Below, one piece after another: positions 1 to 11,272 of a DNA stretch of 64,000 nt. Origin of the DNA: Pestalotiopsis fici W106-1. Lineage: Eukaryota > Ascomycota > Sordariomycetes > Amphisphaeriales > Sporocadaceae. The stretch is from NCBI RefSeq assembly GCF_000516985.1, contig NW_006917095.1, forward strand, positions 3,236,942 through 3,300,941, read 5' to 3'. The stretch's first letter is position 1. Each line of letters begins with the position of its first letter. The notes under the pieces were generated by a model. That model was not told the DNA's origin. It made no database searches and worked only from the letters and a program-made list of their open reading frames with translations. Position numbers and translations under genes: made by a program.

Positions 1-85
1 GAGAAAAAGAGAAAAAGAGAAAAAGATAAAAGAGAAAAAGAGAAAAAGATAAAAGAGAAAAAGAGAAAAAGATAAAAAGATAACA
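1..85. repeat. purine-rich simple repeat
   Basis: The window opens with imperfect repeats of GAGAAAAA and GATAAAA units, almost purely purine on the + strand. A T-rich pyrimidine tract lies on the other side of the helicase fragment at about 1120-1240, so the fragment sits between two low-complexity blocks of opposite strand bias. Confidence 0.8.
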
Positions 86-156
86 AGGGAAATTAAAAAG
101 CTAGCACTAATTTTATATTTAAAGATAGTAATTAAATATATAAATGCGCAATCTTT

Positions 157-1045
157 GTGGTAGAGCGCGTCGCCCAAGAGCTGGATGTTATGTGCGGCGA
201 AGAGGTTGGCTATGCCATTAGCCTCGAGGGGAAGGAATCAGAAAGGACTCGTCTCCGGTTCTGTACTGATGGCCTTCTACTTTCTGAGGCCCACCGCAAT
301 CAGACTTTTGCCGGGTACTCATGTATCATCATCGACGAGGTACATGAGCGCAGCCTACAAACCGACATTCTCTTGTTGTTGCTCAAAACTGCCATCAAGA
401 AGCGGAACGATCTCCGCGTCATCCTCATGTCAGCAACTGTGGAGGCCGCCAAGTTCCAGGAGTATTTTGGCGGAGACACCCCGATCTTGAGCATATCGGG
501 TCGCCAGCATCACGTGGAAGAGTACTTTCTTCCATCGCCAGCAGAGGGGAAAACTCCGGCAACGTCAACGAGTGAGGGGGAAACCCCGGTGTTGGAAGAG
601 GAGGAGGCCACTCCTGATGTGGTGGAAACTGCAGTGTGCACTGCACTGCACATACACAACCACATGGGTCCAGGCGACATCCTGATCTTCCTGTCTGGCG
701 AGCAGGAGATCTATCGGGCCCGAGCCATGCTGATGGCTGAGGCAACATCGCTCGAGGTCATCCCTCTTCACGCCTCGCTCTCGAAGACGGCACACTTCAG
801 CTCATCGAAGGTGCATTGTCAGCACAAACGTGGCCGAGACAAGTTTGACTATCGCAAACATTGTCTACATCATTGACTCTGGACTGGTCAAGGAGATGGT
901 CTGGAACCCTCGTTTGTGATCGCACGAGCTTAAGCGCTCGAAAATCGCAAAGTTCTCGGCTAGCCAGCTAAAAGGTCGTGCTGGTCGTGTCTCCGATGGA
1001 GTTTGCTTCCGCCTTTATACCCAGGCAACCTACCGGGACGACTTC
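157..1045 (+). pseudogene. DEAH-box RNA helicase fragment, frameshifted and truncated
   Basis: Translated from 157, this resembles the core of DEAH-box RNA helicases (Prp22/Prp43-type splicing or ribosome-biogenesis ATPases). Visible are a GEEVGYAI segment, a DEVH Walker-B box near 332-345, an SAT motif near 427-438, an STNVAETSLTIAN motif V from 821, and a GRAGR motif VI region near 975-1005. The N-terminal Walker A region is missing. Around 811-815 one extra base moves the frame from KV to the following IVSTN. An in-frame TGA lies at 917-919. Motif VI reads QLKGRAGR, where the family normally has QRxGRAGR, so a conserved arginine is lost. Similarity ends near 1045 in AT-rich DNA. No start codon fits the left edge. 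This is a dead fragment, perhaps captured within a repeat. Confidence 0.8.
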
Positions 1046-1548
1046 TTAGGATTATTAATTCCGGCAATTAAAAGAATAGGCTGGAATCTGTTATCCTAAC
1101 CCTATTTTATAATAAGCACTCGACCTTTTCCTTTTCTTTTTTCTCTTCCCTTTATCTAATTTTTTCTTTTACATTTTTTATTTCTTTTTTCTTATTTTTT
1201 TTTCTATTTTTTTTTCTATTTCTTTTTTTTTTCCTGCAGTCTGATTATGGTCCAGAAAATTGGTACTTAAAAGTCATAATCAATCTATCCTAATGCATTA
1301 GAAAATCGAAGAAATCAAAATTTTCAACTAATATTATCGTATAGGACCGAAATGTTTTATGTATATGAATTACTATCAAAGCCGCTGGCATTTCTATGCT
1401 TTTCCACACAATGTGACATGGAATATGTTTGGTGAATCACCTGGCTTTCGCCAAAGCCTCTGAATGTATCTCCTCCGACCAAGTAGAACATGGAATATTG
1501 GTGATTCACCTGGCTTTCGCCGAGACGACTTCTACTATAAGTCGTCCT
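1046..1548. other. AT-rich and T-rich non-coding stretch
   Basis: There is AT-rich DNA directly after the helicase fragment, then a T-rich pyrimidine tract at about 1120-1240 made of runs such as TTTTTCTTTT, then unremarkable sequence up to the stop codon of the next minus-strand gene. A direct duplication of about 20 nt around GATTCACCTGGCTTTCGCC occurs at about 1434-1453 and 1502-1520. No gene is seen. Confidence 0.6.
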
Positions 1549-2512
1549 CTACGCCTGCGACTGGCTTTGGTTATCCATGGCCGGGGGGTTGCTGAAGATA
1601 TTGCATCCTGCTTGACCATAGTAAGTGGCAGTGCCGGCTGCCTGTCCGAGCTGGTCGATAATCTCCCGTCTTTTTCCCCAGGTGGCGCAAATTCTGGCCG
1701 GGCTCAAGAAATGGTTGATATTCAAAGCGACTTCATTCGCCTCCAGGCGAGGTTGGTACAGGTTTCGATGGCTGTGACGTTAGCATAAGCGGATTATTTC
1801 GTGAAAATTGACTTACCTTGCGTTGAACAGCATAACCCGAGAAAGATAGATGGCTAGCTTTTTGTTCCAGTCATCTGCGTAGTGGGCAGCAACCATATCT
1901 GCCCTGATGTAGGCTTTAGCAAGCCCGTCGATTGATGGCTTGCCATGCCGGATACCCTGACCGCCGAAGTCGATGTACTCAAAAGGGGCCCATCTCCCCT
2001 TTTCATCAACGTAGTCGTGAATGAGCAACTCTCCTGACCTGTCGAGTCGCGCTCTCACGTACGCGTCCCGTCCGGCCTTGCGAACGAGGGGAGTCTTGTA
2101 CGTCTTGACTCCGAGCATCCCCGAAATCCGGGCGAGTCCGGTGCGTTCGTAGCCAAACGTGTTTTCCTGCTTCGGATCAGGGAGATCCTTAGCATGTTAG
2201 CTAGGTCTCCTTGTCGATGGAACATGTGTATTGTGCTCTTACCCTGTTGAAGCGGCCAATCTTGACGTACTGGTCCGTGATCTTGGGCTGCTGCCTCGAG
2301 GGACGGCAAGGCTCCTGGTCGCTGGACCAGCCACTAAAGACATGGTTGTCAGTGAACGCCTTCAGGTATGCGGCACTGATGTCAGTGTTGGACCCGCGCC
2401 TCTCGGCCCAAATCTTGAGCAGGTCGCCAATCAAGGCCTTCGCGTCCTCGCCACAATCATCGAAGCGGCGGAGCAAGGGCCCTCGAAAGTGATAATCGCG
2501 AAGTTCAGACAT
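1549..2512 (-). CDS. unrecognised protein, 280 aa, three exons
   Basis: Exons run 2512-2243, 2166-1817 and 1771-1549. They sum to 843 nt and stay open across both junctions, with donors GTAAGA and GTAAGT, acceptors GCAG and ACAG, and a GCTAAC branch-like site in the second intron. The start is the ATG beginning MSELRDYHFRG. The protein is hydrophilic, has no signal peptide or membrane segment, and carries many charged residues. A central EYIDFGGQGIRHGKP stretch and a Gln/Ser-rich end are the only landmarks. I do not recognise a family. It lies head to head with the unknown gene at 3046-3851, sharing a 533-bp spacer, and next to a helicase pseudogene, which suggests accessory DNA. Function is unknown. 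Confidence 0.65.
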
Positions 2513-3045
2513 GATTGATTGATGGTTGGACTGGGGATTTGACGACGTGGTTGAATGGAAATGATGGATTGAGTAGAGGTGCAATGTAACGACCTCGAGT
2601 AGTGAGTTGAACGGAGGGGATGGGTGGGTTGGCGTTTGACGACGTGGGAGGAAGGGGGACGATGCGTAGTTCTTGATTGGCACAACAACAGAACAAACGC
2701 CGGCGGTCTGTTGACTTTATCTTGATTGTTTTTGGGCTGGATGCAAAACAATCGTCTCGCTCGAGAACAATGGATCAAACAGAGAGCATTGGATAATCCC
2801 TTCTCGCAGCATAGAAAAAATTTCATTTGCCTTATTGCCAACTCAAGCTTTCCTTTCCTTTCCTTTCCTTTTGATAACACAAAAAGAAATTGGATCCTCT
2901 GCCGCGGCCCAATCCCTCAGACGTTCTCCAACTCCATTGCTCTGAGGTCTTTACTCACCTCCCCCAAACACCTTGTCTCAAGCAATCCTACACCAAACAT
3001 TGACTCCCTGCAACAACGACAACATTGTCAAGACATTCGGTTGCA
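2513..3045. promoter_or_regulatory. shared spacer between two divergent unknown genes
   Basis: This 533-bp region separates the start codons of two divergently transcribed genes and probably holds both promoters and 5' leaders. It contains a (TTTCC)n pyrimidine tract at about 2849-2871, a typical fungal promoter element, and a C/A-rich leader before 3046. No recognisable binding site stands out. Confidence 0.5.
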
Positions 3046-3851
3046 ATGTAGGTTCTTCACTGATACCTCTGGCCCCAGAGCATTTTTCTTCCTGGTATTG
3101 ATTACTCACAATCAATTGTAGGGCCACCTTGAGCGTGCGAAAGGTCAGTTGTGTTGCAGATCTCACTGCTCAAGACATCAAGGATGCGCGCATGATCTGG
3201 AAGCAGCGGAACCGCATGATACCGAAGTGCGTCCGCAAGAAGAACCGGGACGACAAGGCCAAGTTCGAAGAGTTCCTTGCCTCCATCTTCCTGTCGAATT
3301 GGGACAGCTCCGCCGTGCCAGGCCTGGTCACGCTCAATCCGAGGAAGCAGCTAGATTGTGCCACTCCAGTTGGTGTCTGGTCTCGTGACCTCACCAAGGA
3401 CAACAAGGGCCAAGAGGGCAGCGTCAAGCTTCCCGAATACAAGTGCAAAGGTGGTACAGCCTACTGTAGACCCGACATTATAAACGGCATGGTGAACTTC
3501 AAGATCATTGACCGTCGAGGCTGTCACCAAAAGGAGGAGGATGTTGTTTGGAGCAATGGCAAAGGCTTGACTCCTAGCTTGAAGAGTTCGATCTGCGGAA
3601 CCTATGATAGGTACGAGATCCAGCACATCCACGAGCACAACAGAAAGGTTGCCAAGGCTCGAATGCAATACCGTCTCTGGGCAAAGGGTGGAAGCCTCGT
3701 TTCCGACTCACTGCCACCGCCGGAGCCCGAGTTTCTCAGCATCCGCTTGCGCCAACGACTATTCTGCGGCAAACGTTTCAAGGAGGCCAAGATGATCCGC
3801 CGCTTCGCAAAAGACGACATCGCCAACATGAAGGAAACCCTCCATTTGTGA
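3046..3851 (+). CDS. unrecognised basic protein, 243 aa, start codon split by an intron
   Basis: The long exon is open from 3122 to the TGA ending at 3851, but no ATG lies in frame near its beginning. Splicing at GTAGGT (3048) to TGTAG (3121) joins AT at 3046-3047 to GGCCACC and makes an ATG followed by ATLSVRKVSCVAD. The total is 732 nt, 243 residues. The 74-nt intron carries a CTCAC branch-like site. The product is rich in Lys and Arg with about eight cysteines, and has no signal peptide or membrane helix. A CRPDIINGMVNFKIIDRRGC segment in the middle and a PPPEPEF stretch near residue 200 are its landmarks. I cannot assign a family. It pairs divergently with the unknown gene at 1549-2512. 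The gene is likely real; the exact start rests on the split-ATG model. Confidence 0.6.
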
Positions 3852-5308
3852 TGACCTCGACCATGATGGTCATGGCGAAGACATGGGAAGAGAAGTCGGG
3901 AAGGGGAAACCCTGGCGACTTGCAATTGCAAGCTTAGAAGAGGATACTGGAGATGGTGGGAAGGGGAAACCCTGGTCAACTATTGGCCCTTTTGATTTAC
4001 CATGATTTCTTTTGTTTTACTTTATTTTCTTTTCCCACTCCTGTTGCCGCGCATGGGGCAACCCAGGTATACGATTCTTCAGGCTTCCGTACTGGGCGTT
4101 TTTGGCGTCATTTTCTCATCTCTCTAGATCTCCGCTCTCATCAGCAATGGTTCATGGGTGCAGGTGAAAATCTCAATATAAAATCATCAATGTCAGCTTC
4201 AGTATGTGCAGTGTGAAATGTGATAATATTGAACCCCAAAGGCAATGGACTGATACTCAATCGACCACGAGAGCATGAGCTTCAAGTAAAAGCTTTCCGG
4301 ACGGGGATCATGGTCTGATCACAGTCAGGCTGTGGACAGATCGTAGTGGCCATAGCGAAGAGAGCCTCCTCAGAGTGTATGTCACGTACTGTTTAGTGTT
4401 CACTTCTTTGAATAATTTGGATTATTCAGCTGTAGAAAAGGGCCAGACAGATGTACAGGATATGTAGCGCCTGTTTCTTGATGGCATAATTGTCTCCAGC
4501 TTCGAACCCAAAAATCTTTACGTCGTCATGGAGGAGGAGGTGCGCAAGTAATTGTTTTATAGTTTAGAAAGCAAAAGAAGTGAGCGCGATATGAATATTT
4601 GCCGCAGTCGCATATGAGAAGTGGCCGAGTGATGGATGCAAGGTCCTCCCTCCCGCCCTTCAGTCGGCGTGACTACTTTCTTTGAACTTTCGAGAGAAGC
4701 GGAACAAGTCGAAGCGTAGGGGTTCTCTGGTGTCATTAAGATCTCAACGGATTATTGAGCTGGGAAGACTACGACTCATACCCTTCCCTAGCGGATTGCT
4801 GGAGCTCTGCAGGGGTATACGGTGGGTGGTCCTGATTGCCTATTTTGGGAACTTGCTCGGGTCTCGCTTGGGACGGGTATTCCGAAGTTTATCTGCTATT
4901 AAATCCCCTATATAGCACAAATCGTAGATGTTTCCAGTGCACTTCAATACATCAGATGGGTCTGGTTCGTGTTTGCACCTACTTTCAAGGATCTAGGTAC
5001 AGAGACCGACAACCTCCAGGATTCCGCTGTGCTTGTGGAGTCCTGGCGATCATCGGAGAAGCAAACCCTGTAGCTGATCAAGCCCGAGATCAGGCACTTA
5101 AAATGGGTCAAGGAATCTTGGCAAAGTCGTCGATCCCAGTTGTGACAACGGATCTTTTAGATTCTCTGATCCTCGCGCCATGTAACCAGCTGCCCGCTTG
5201 CAGTTCACATACGCGGGTTCGATATGCCAATGGGGTCTTTGAGCACAATATTATCAAGCGAACATTCCCCACATTGACTATAAAACGGTTTGAGTTGTCT
5301 CGTTTATG
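3852..5308. other. intergenic, no supported gene
   Basis: About 1.46 kb between a plus-strand and a minus-strand gene that face each other. Near 3901 and 3961 the phrase GGGAAGGGGAAACCCTGG occurs twice, about 60 bp apart. The longest open frames, around 4836-5342, have no recognisable protein and no intron logic. Nothing else is seen. Confidence 0.5.
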
Positions 5309-6378
5309 CTATACACTTGTGACCACCACTGAACATTCGTAAATTAGGCAAAAACTCCCTCCACCTGGCGGCCCTTGACCCTCTGCGCCGCCACTTACAT
5401 ACATCTGTGTATCACCAACCAACCCTGCAATCAAGCCTCCGACTGCCGCTCGCGCGTGACGAGTGCTTTGTATGTCGCTATCCGTATTCATCGTATGTCT
5501 TTTGCCTCTAATCTCGCCCCGTGGATCAGCCTCGGCCTTGGCAAAGACCTGCAAGACGTGACCACCGTCGCGGTTGACTTCTCCCAGCGCCTCTACTACG
5601 GCTCTGCCGTCAATGGCATCTTCCATGAATGTCGAGATGGCTCGGAGTCTGCCGGGTTCGGGAGCCGACGCCAAGACCAGAATATGGCAATCCTCCAGCT
5701 CCGCGCCTGATGTGCACGATGCCGCTGCACTCCATGCCGCTCCCGATTTGATGGCACTTTCGGCCTCTTCCTCGGCCACCTCTCCCAGCGCCACGGCAAC
5801 ACCTACTGCGCTCGCATATCTCGACATGCCGAGGGACTGGTGAACATCAGACGTGGGCGGCGTACCACCACTGTCGCGAATCGCCTGGATCTTGGCATCC
5901 GTGAGCAGCGGGCCCTTGACAATGACGAGGTGGACGGCGTTGCTAGACGACTCGAGCTCGTCCACCAGCTTCGACACGGTCCGTGACACCTCGCGCGCCT
6001 GCTCGACGGTGCCGACCTCGTGCGGCTCCAGCATGCCCGTGTTGCGGCCGTCGTGCTCCCTGACGAGAAACGTCACGTGTGGGCTCAGGACCCCCTCGGT
6101 CCCGCCCGAAAAGACCGTCACGGCGTCTCTGGGTAGTAGTGGCTCCCAGACCATGGCGCTTAGCGCCCGCGAGAAGTCGTTTACGCAGCCATTGCCTGGC
6201 CATGCGGTGAGCAGAGATGAAGGATAATTATACAGCGACAGAGGCAGATCCTACCTTCAGATTTGCCAATCAGCCCAATGACTTGAGATGGATCATAGCC
6301 AGCTTTGCGCAGCTCATCGACGGGTGTGACGTCTGATGGCGAACCCACGCCAAACTTGAGGATATTCACAGCAGGCAT
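5309..6378 (-). pseudogene. ring-opening amidohydrolase (barbiturase/cyanuric acid hydrolase family), frameshifted
   Basis: This family (AtzD/TrzD/barbiturase) hydrolyses cyclic amides such as barbiturate or cyanuric acid, using three Ser-Lys pairs. Exon 1 is 6378-6255 (MPAVNILKFGVGSPSDVT) and ends in GKSE. The 58-nt intron 6254-6197 joins it to GNGCV, giving the conserved EGNGxVND region. Directly after GNGCV the sequence has four A residues where three would continue into NDFSR; as written the frame is lost and the frame used downstream has a TAA just upstream. The remaining frame from 6154 is fully open and conserved, with FSGGTEGVLSPH, LASAPEPGRLR and SGGAEGQGPPGGGS near the C-terminus. 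Removing one base would give about 336 aa, close to family size. It is either a recent pseudogene or a sequencing error. Family assignment is confident; substrate is not. Confidence 0.75.
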
Positions 6379-7126
6379 GGTTTCCTCGCCAAGGAAGAGT
6401 CAAGTATTGAGGCAAGAATAATTGGGGAGAAAAAAGGCTTCTTATCCTGTCAAAAGCGAATTAAAGCTGACGACGACTTTGGTGGGATTGGTCTAGAACG
6501 AAATGATCGTGATAGGGGCAATCCCACTTGGACTGAGTGGAAAATGGATCGATTGCGGGTTTCCCTTGGTTGTGGCGAATCTGGATCGTGAGATATCTTG
6601 CCCCGCTTATGTCGTCGCCGCCCTGAGAGTTCAGGGGCTGATCATGTCATATAGGGCTGTGATATAGTAGTCCCCAAATGGCAGTCCTATTCAGCCTATG
6701 CAAGTCTGTGTGGCCAAGGCTTATAAAGGGCTTTCGCTAGACACATTAATTGATATTGATTATAAAATCATGACATCTGAGATCAAGAACTGATTTTCAA
6801 TTGTTCTTCATGGCCCTTTTTAATACGAAGAAGGAAATAACCTTGTTTAAAGCTTGAGAATGCTTTTTTTTTTTAAGAATTCGCTGATAATCTTTAATGC
6901 ATGCTTCGATTTCATCACTCAGGGATGTTGCGAATTCACGAGTCTGATTGGTTCGTTTTGCGCCGGGAATCAAACATGCTCGCATGGGGAGTGGGATCCA
7001 CGATCTGCAAGTCTGAATCCTGAATCCTGATAAGTAGTTTGTGGGCTTTTGCAATAAAAGGCGCGCTTTTGCAGCATAATGGCAACATGAAGATAATTCT
7101 TTGATCCAGTTTTCGACAACTTTGAA
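6379..7126. promoter_or_regulatory. divergent intergenic region, amidohydrolase and HET gene
   Basis: 748 bp between two divergent starts, carrying both promoters by position. A poly-T run lies near 6865. No coding region or recognisable operator is seen. Confidence 0.45.
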
Positions 7127-9438
7127 ATGGGCACTAATCCTCTCAACGAACGACTGCAATGGTTTCGATCGGCAGAGCAATCGCCCACCTACAAGCCGCT
7201 CCACTCCGAGAGCCAGACGGTCAACTTTGACCACCCTCACTCATGCGCTCATTGCCAACACATTTCCTTCAATGTCGAGGATTTTGTAGAGAACCCCTTG
7301 GTCGATTTGGGCCAAGGTGCGGCTCATCGTGAAACCACATTTTCGCAGGAGATTGGTCGGGGCTTGGAGCAGGCCATTGCAGCAGCAATAGCAGGGTGCG
7401 CACTTTTCAAATGGGTTCTGGACACTTTGGGGGACGAGGAGAACCACGACGTACCGACTGCCGACTCACTTGATCAGGTCGTCTTTAGTCTCGAGTTTGA
7501 GACAGGTGAGCAGATCAGCTGTGCTCCCGTCATTGGCGGTCTGTACAAGGATGGTAGAAGCTACGAGCCGTGGATCAGCACGTATTATGGCAATCGACGG
7601 GCGAGGTTAGATCTATGTGTTCGCAGGGGTAAGAATATACGGACAGCATTGAGTTTCGACATGTATGCTGAAATAAAGCAGATGATCCAGCCGCCAATTT
7701 CATCGCACAACACCCGCCAGAGTCTGACCTGTTCTCGGAAAGAAGCATACAGTTTGGCAAAGACTGTCTAGCAACTTGTCTCAATTACCACGAGCATTGT
7801 CGAACCGAGTGGTTGAGAGCCGACCTCGACAGACTGACCCATGACCGTGTACTAGAAAGCATCAATCTCTCAGACGAGACAATTTCGTTGAAAGATCTTC
7901 CCACGCGTCTCTTGCGGATTGAGGCCGCGGTTGATGGTGCACTCCTAGTGAGGCTGGTCGAAGTTTCGAAATTAACAACCGAGGGACAGAGACAAATTGC
8001 CGCTGCCGGTTTTGCCGCTCTCTCGTACTGCTGGGGTGAAGAGGGTAACCCCATACAACTAAGATCAGAGACGTGTGAAGGACTCAAGCAAGGCATCGCG
8101 GTTTCGACGCTACCAGCAACCATTTCCGACGCGATTCATTTTTCAGAGAAGCTGTCGCTCGATTATATCTGGGTCGATGCGCTGTGTATTTTTCAAGATA
8201 ATGCCGAAGATAAGCATATTGAGATTAGGCGAATGGGGGCTTACTATGGCGCAAACACGCTGACTCTCTGCGCCGCTTCTGCCGATGGCTCATCAAGGGG
8301 GCTTCGAAACCGCGACTCGAGGTCTCTGTACCGAATGCCACCCACAGCTCTCGCATTCCAAGTTGGCAAGGATGTGGGACAAATCATTCTGCACTCCAAG
8401 CTGGATGAACATAGAGAGCGTACAACAGAGCGCGGGTGGACGCTGCAGGAATCTTTACTTTCGCGTCGCATCGTGATCTTTTCTGACCAGCTGTACTGGT
8501 GCTGTGCGACCGCCAATGCAGAATGCGAAGGACTGCTGACCAAACTGGCCAAGGAACCAAACCGAAATTTTGGTCTGCCCGAGTCTCTCGTGCCGGGCAT
8601 ATTCCCAGCCCAAGTCCTGCGAGACTACCCGCCCGAGGTGCAGTGGCAATCGGTCGTGTTGGATTTCTCAAAACGCCGTCTCGGAGTCGCAAGTGACAAG
8701 CTGCTCGCCATCTCGTCATTCGCCTCTTGGGTACACGCCAGATACCGGGCCAGCCCCGTACATTTAGGAGGCGATTCCGCCTATGTGGCCGGGTTGTTCC
8801 TATCTACCCAAAATGCAGGAGCTCTGATAAGACAGCTCGCTTGGCGGCCCTCGAAGACATCAGACTGTTCCCGACCGCTGGACTACCGGGCGCCGTCATG
8901 GTCTTGGGCGGCAGTGGACGGGGCACTCGCACTGCGCCACGAGCCAGATATGATAACATGCGGCTTCGAGGGTTTCACCCTGCAATTGATGCATGCAGCG
9001 GCCCCATATGGTAGCGTTGAGCGTGCCACGCTGAGTCTATCTGGCTGTCGACTCCAGCCTCTGCAAAGCTGCGTAAAATTCGAGCCTCATATACGGGAGG
9101 AAATGAACGAGCACAATCAAGAGGGGATGTGGTTGGTGCCTGATACACCACAAGACAGGCATCTTATTCTCTCTGCCCTCAATTTGTCAACACCATCCTC
9201 TTTGTACTTGTGCCAGCTCGCAGTGGCCGATTTGGACGGTTGGCATTGGAGTGGTGCGCAATTATCCTACGGGTGCGTTGGACTCATCATTACCCGTGTT
9301 CCTGGCGAAGCACCCAACAGCTTTCGACGTGTGGGTTTATTCGACCTTTTTCGCACTAGCAGCCGCGAAAAGGCAGAAGAAGATGCAGAGTTGGATGGAT
9401 TCTTTGATGTGGAGGGTCAGAATATCACTTTATTGTAG
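7127..9438 (+). CDS. HET-domain protein (heterokaryon incompatibility type)
   Basis: Two exons, 7127-7628 and 7682-9438, joined over a 53-nt intron with GTAAGA donor and CAG acceptor, give 752 aa. The junction restores the family phrase DDPAANFI followed by CLNYHEHC, which precedes HET domains. The domain itself spans roughly residues 270-425, with FAALSYCWGE, DYIWVDALCI, MGAYYGANTLTLCAAS and RGWTLQESLLSRR. The N-terminal region contains a CAHCQ segment typical of these proteins. HET proteins trigger cell death after fusion of genetically different hyphae, or act in innate-immunity-like recognition; the actual partner is unknown here. No NACHT, WD40 or ankyrin part is present. It ends 112 bp from the convergent transporter gene. 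The family is confident, the role in incompatibility is inferred. Confidence 0.88.
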
Positions 9439-9550
9439 GTAGATGGAAAAACTCCATTGCATGTCTGTGCCTCGTAAATGTGCATTGCTGTATATATATG
9501 ACTGCTCGAGAGGCCAGACCAATGAACTCAGTCTCATGCCGAAGATTTAC

Positions 9551-11272
9551 TCAAGCTTTCGAGGTACGCTGCGCCTTCATTTGCTTCTGAATCTCTCGCG
9601 CCTTCTTGACACCGAATCCATGTTGGAAGATGACCCGAATATCCTCGAGAGTCATTCCAGCAACCTCGGGGTAGCCAAAGTAGATGCAAACACTGAAGTC
9701 AACCGTTAGCGATGCTTGACTTGACAAGATGGCCCATGAAGACTTACTATCCAAGAAGGCATATAGCTGCATAAAAGCCAAAGGCACCAGAAGGCGTGGT
9801 ATTCTCCATCTGAGTCAAAAAGGTAGATGCCACAATGATATTTGCGCCCCAACAAGTCATGGTCAACATCATGGTTCCCATGGATCGGACTTCCAGGGGG
9901 TAAAACTCGCTGCTGAGCCAAGCCGTGTTTCCGATACCCGACGAGTAGAAGGCGACAAAGAAGATCATGGAAGCCAACACCAGATTTGCCTGCCATCCGA
10001 TTGAAGCCCCCTCGACAATGGTGAGGTCCTTGTTCATTGGAATGTAGTGAAAGGCGACGGCTGCTACAACGAGGAAAATTCCCATGAATTGCACGGTGCA
10101 GAGCAGAATTCGGCGGCGGCCAATGCGGTCGACGGCAATGAGGTTGACAAAGGTAAAGAAGAAGTTGACACCCGCGATAATGGTTCCGACGGCAACGGGA
10201 TTACTGAAACCAATCTAGTTGAGTCGAGTCAGCACATGATCTAATTTCTATCCAGTCAAGGCGGTATTCGTGGGCTTACCTGAGCAAAAATTGTAGGAGA
10301 ATAGTACATGAGAGAGTTGAAACCGCAGAGTTGAGAAATGGCCATGAGAGTGCAAGCAGATAGCAGAGCCCTGAAGTTTGCCGGAACCACATACAGCTGC
10401 TTCAAGATCCACCACTGCGACTTTCCAGCATTCAACTGCTTGGACTGCTCGACGTGGTAGGAGATGAGCTTGACCTTGTTCTCAACCTCCTCTTCAGAAC
10501 CATGAGGGAAGATCTTTCGAATGACAACTTTGGCCTCGTCCTGCTTGCCGTGCATGATGAGCTGTCTGGGCGACTCGGGGCAGAACATGAGCAGGACGCC
10601 GAGGACCAGAGCGGGGATGGCTCCTCCGCCGACCATGTATCGCCAGCCCCCGCGGACCGGGGCGAAACCGGCTCCGACGCCGTAGCTGATGAGCTGACCT
10701 CCGGTGATGGACATGTTGTCGAGGCCAATCATGCGGCCGCGGTACTTGGCGGGCGAGACTTCGGCAATGTAGAGGGGCACAATCATGGCCGCGGAGCCGA
10801 CGCCAAAGCCGACGACCAAGCGGCCGACGACCATCTGGGCCAGCGAAAACGACGCGGCTTGCAAGATGGCCCCGACGGTGAAGAGTACGCATCCGACGTA
10901 AATGGCAATCTTTCGTCCATATCTATCGGCAGTTGTTCCGGCAAAAATGGCGCCAAGAAAGGCACCTCCAGAGGTGATGGATGTGATGAGCTCCTTGTCT
11001 TGCGACGTGAGGGACGTGTTGAGGTCATTTCCAATGTACAGTAGAGCAGCCGCAATGATGCCAGTATCGTAACCAAAGAGCAAACCGCCAATGGCAGCTG
11101 TAATGGACACAAGCCATGAATAAAAGCCCGTCTTTGTGAGTTCTATAGTGTCGAGGTTGTCGAGTGCGTCATTGCTAATGTTATTGATGCCAGCAACCTG
11201 GAACTCGAGATGCTCGGCGCTGTCCTTTGAGTCATGGCCAATGGCCGGTTTCTCGAGGCTTTGGCTTGACAT
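9551..11272 (-). CDS. MFS sugar/inositol transporter
   Basis: Exons 11272-10280, 10214-9748 and 9692-9551 total 1602 nt, 533 aa. The sequence has the sugar-porter layout of twelve membrane segments: LLFGYDTGIIAAALLYIG in TM1, an ADRYGRK loop after TM2, a long central loop with CPESPRQLIMHGKQDEA, then QLCGFNSLMYYSPTIF in TM7 and DRIGRRR in the second half. The TM1 and TM7 wording (FGYDTG; QLCGFN) is closest to fungal myo-inositol transporters (Itr1/Itr2), though related polyol or hexose carriers cannot be excluded. It probably sits in the plasma membrane as a proton symporter. It is divergent from the transcription factor at 12388, so the two may share control. The last exon encodes the short cytoplasmic tail. 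Confidence 0.88.

Noticed and set aside
4836..5342. 168-codon plus-strand open frame
   Set aside because: No family resemblance, it overlaps the end of the amidohydrolase gene, and composition is not protein-like.
10454..11044. 196-codon plus-strand open frame inside the transporter gene
   Set aside because: It is the antisense shadow of a clear MFS coding sequence.
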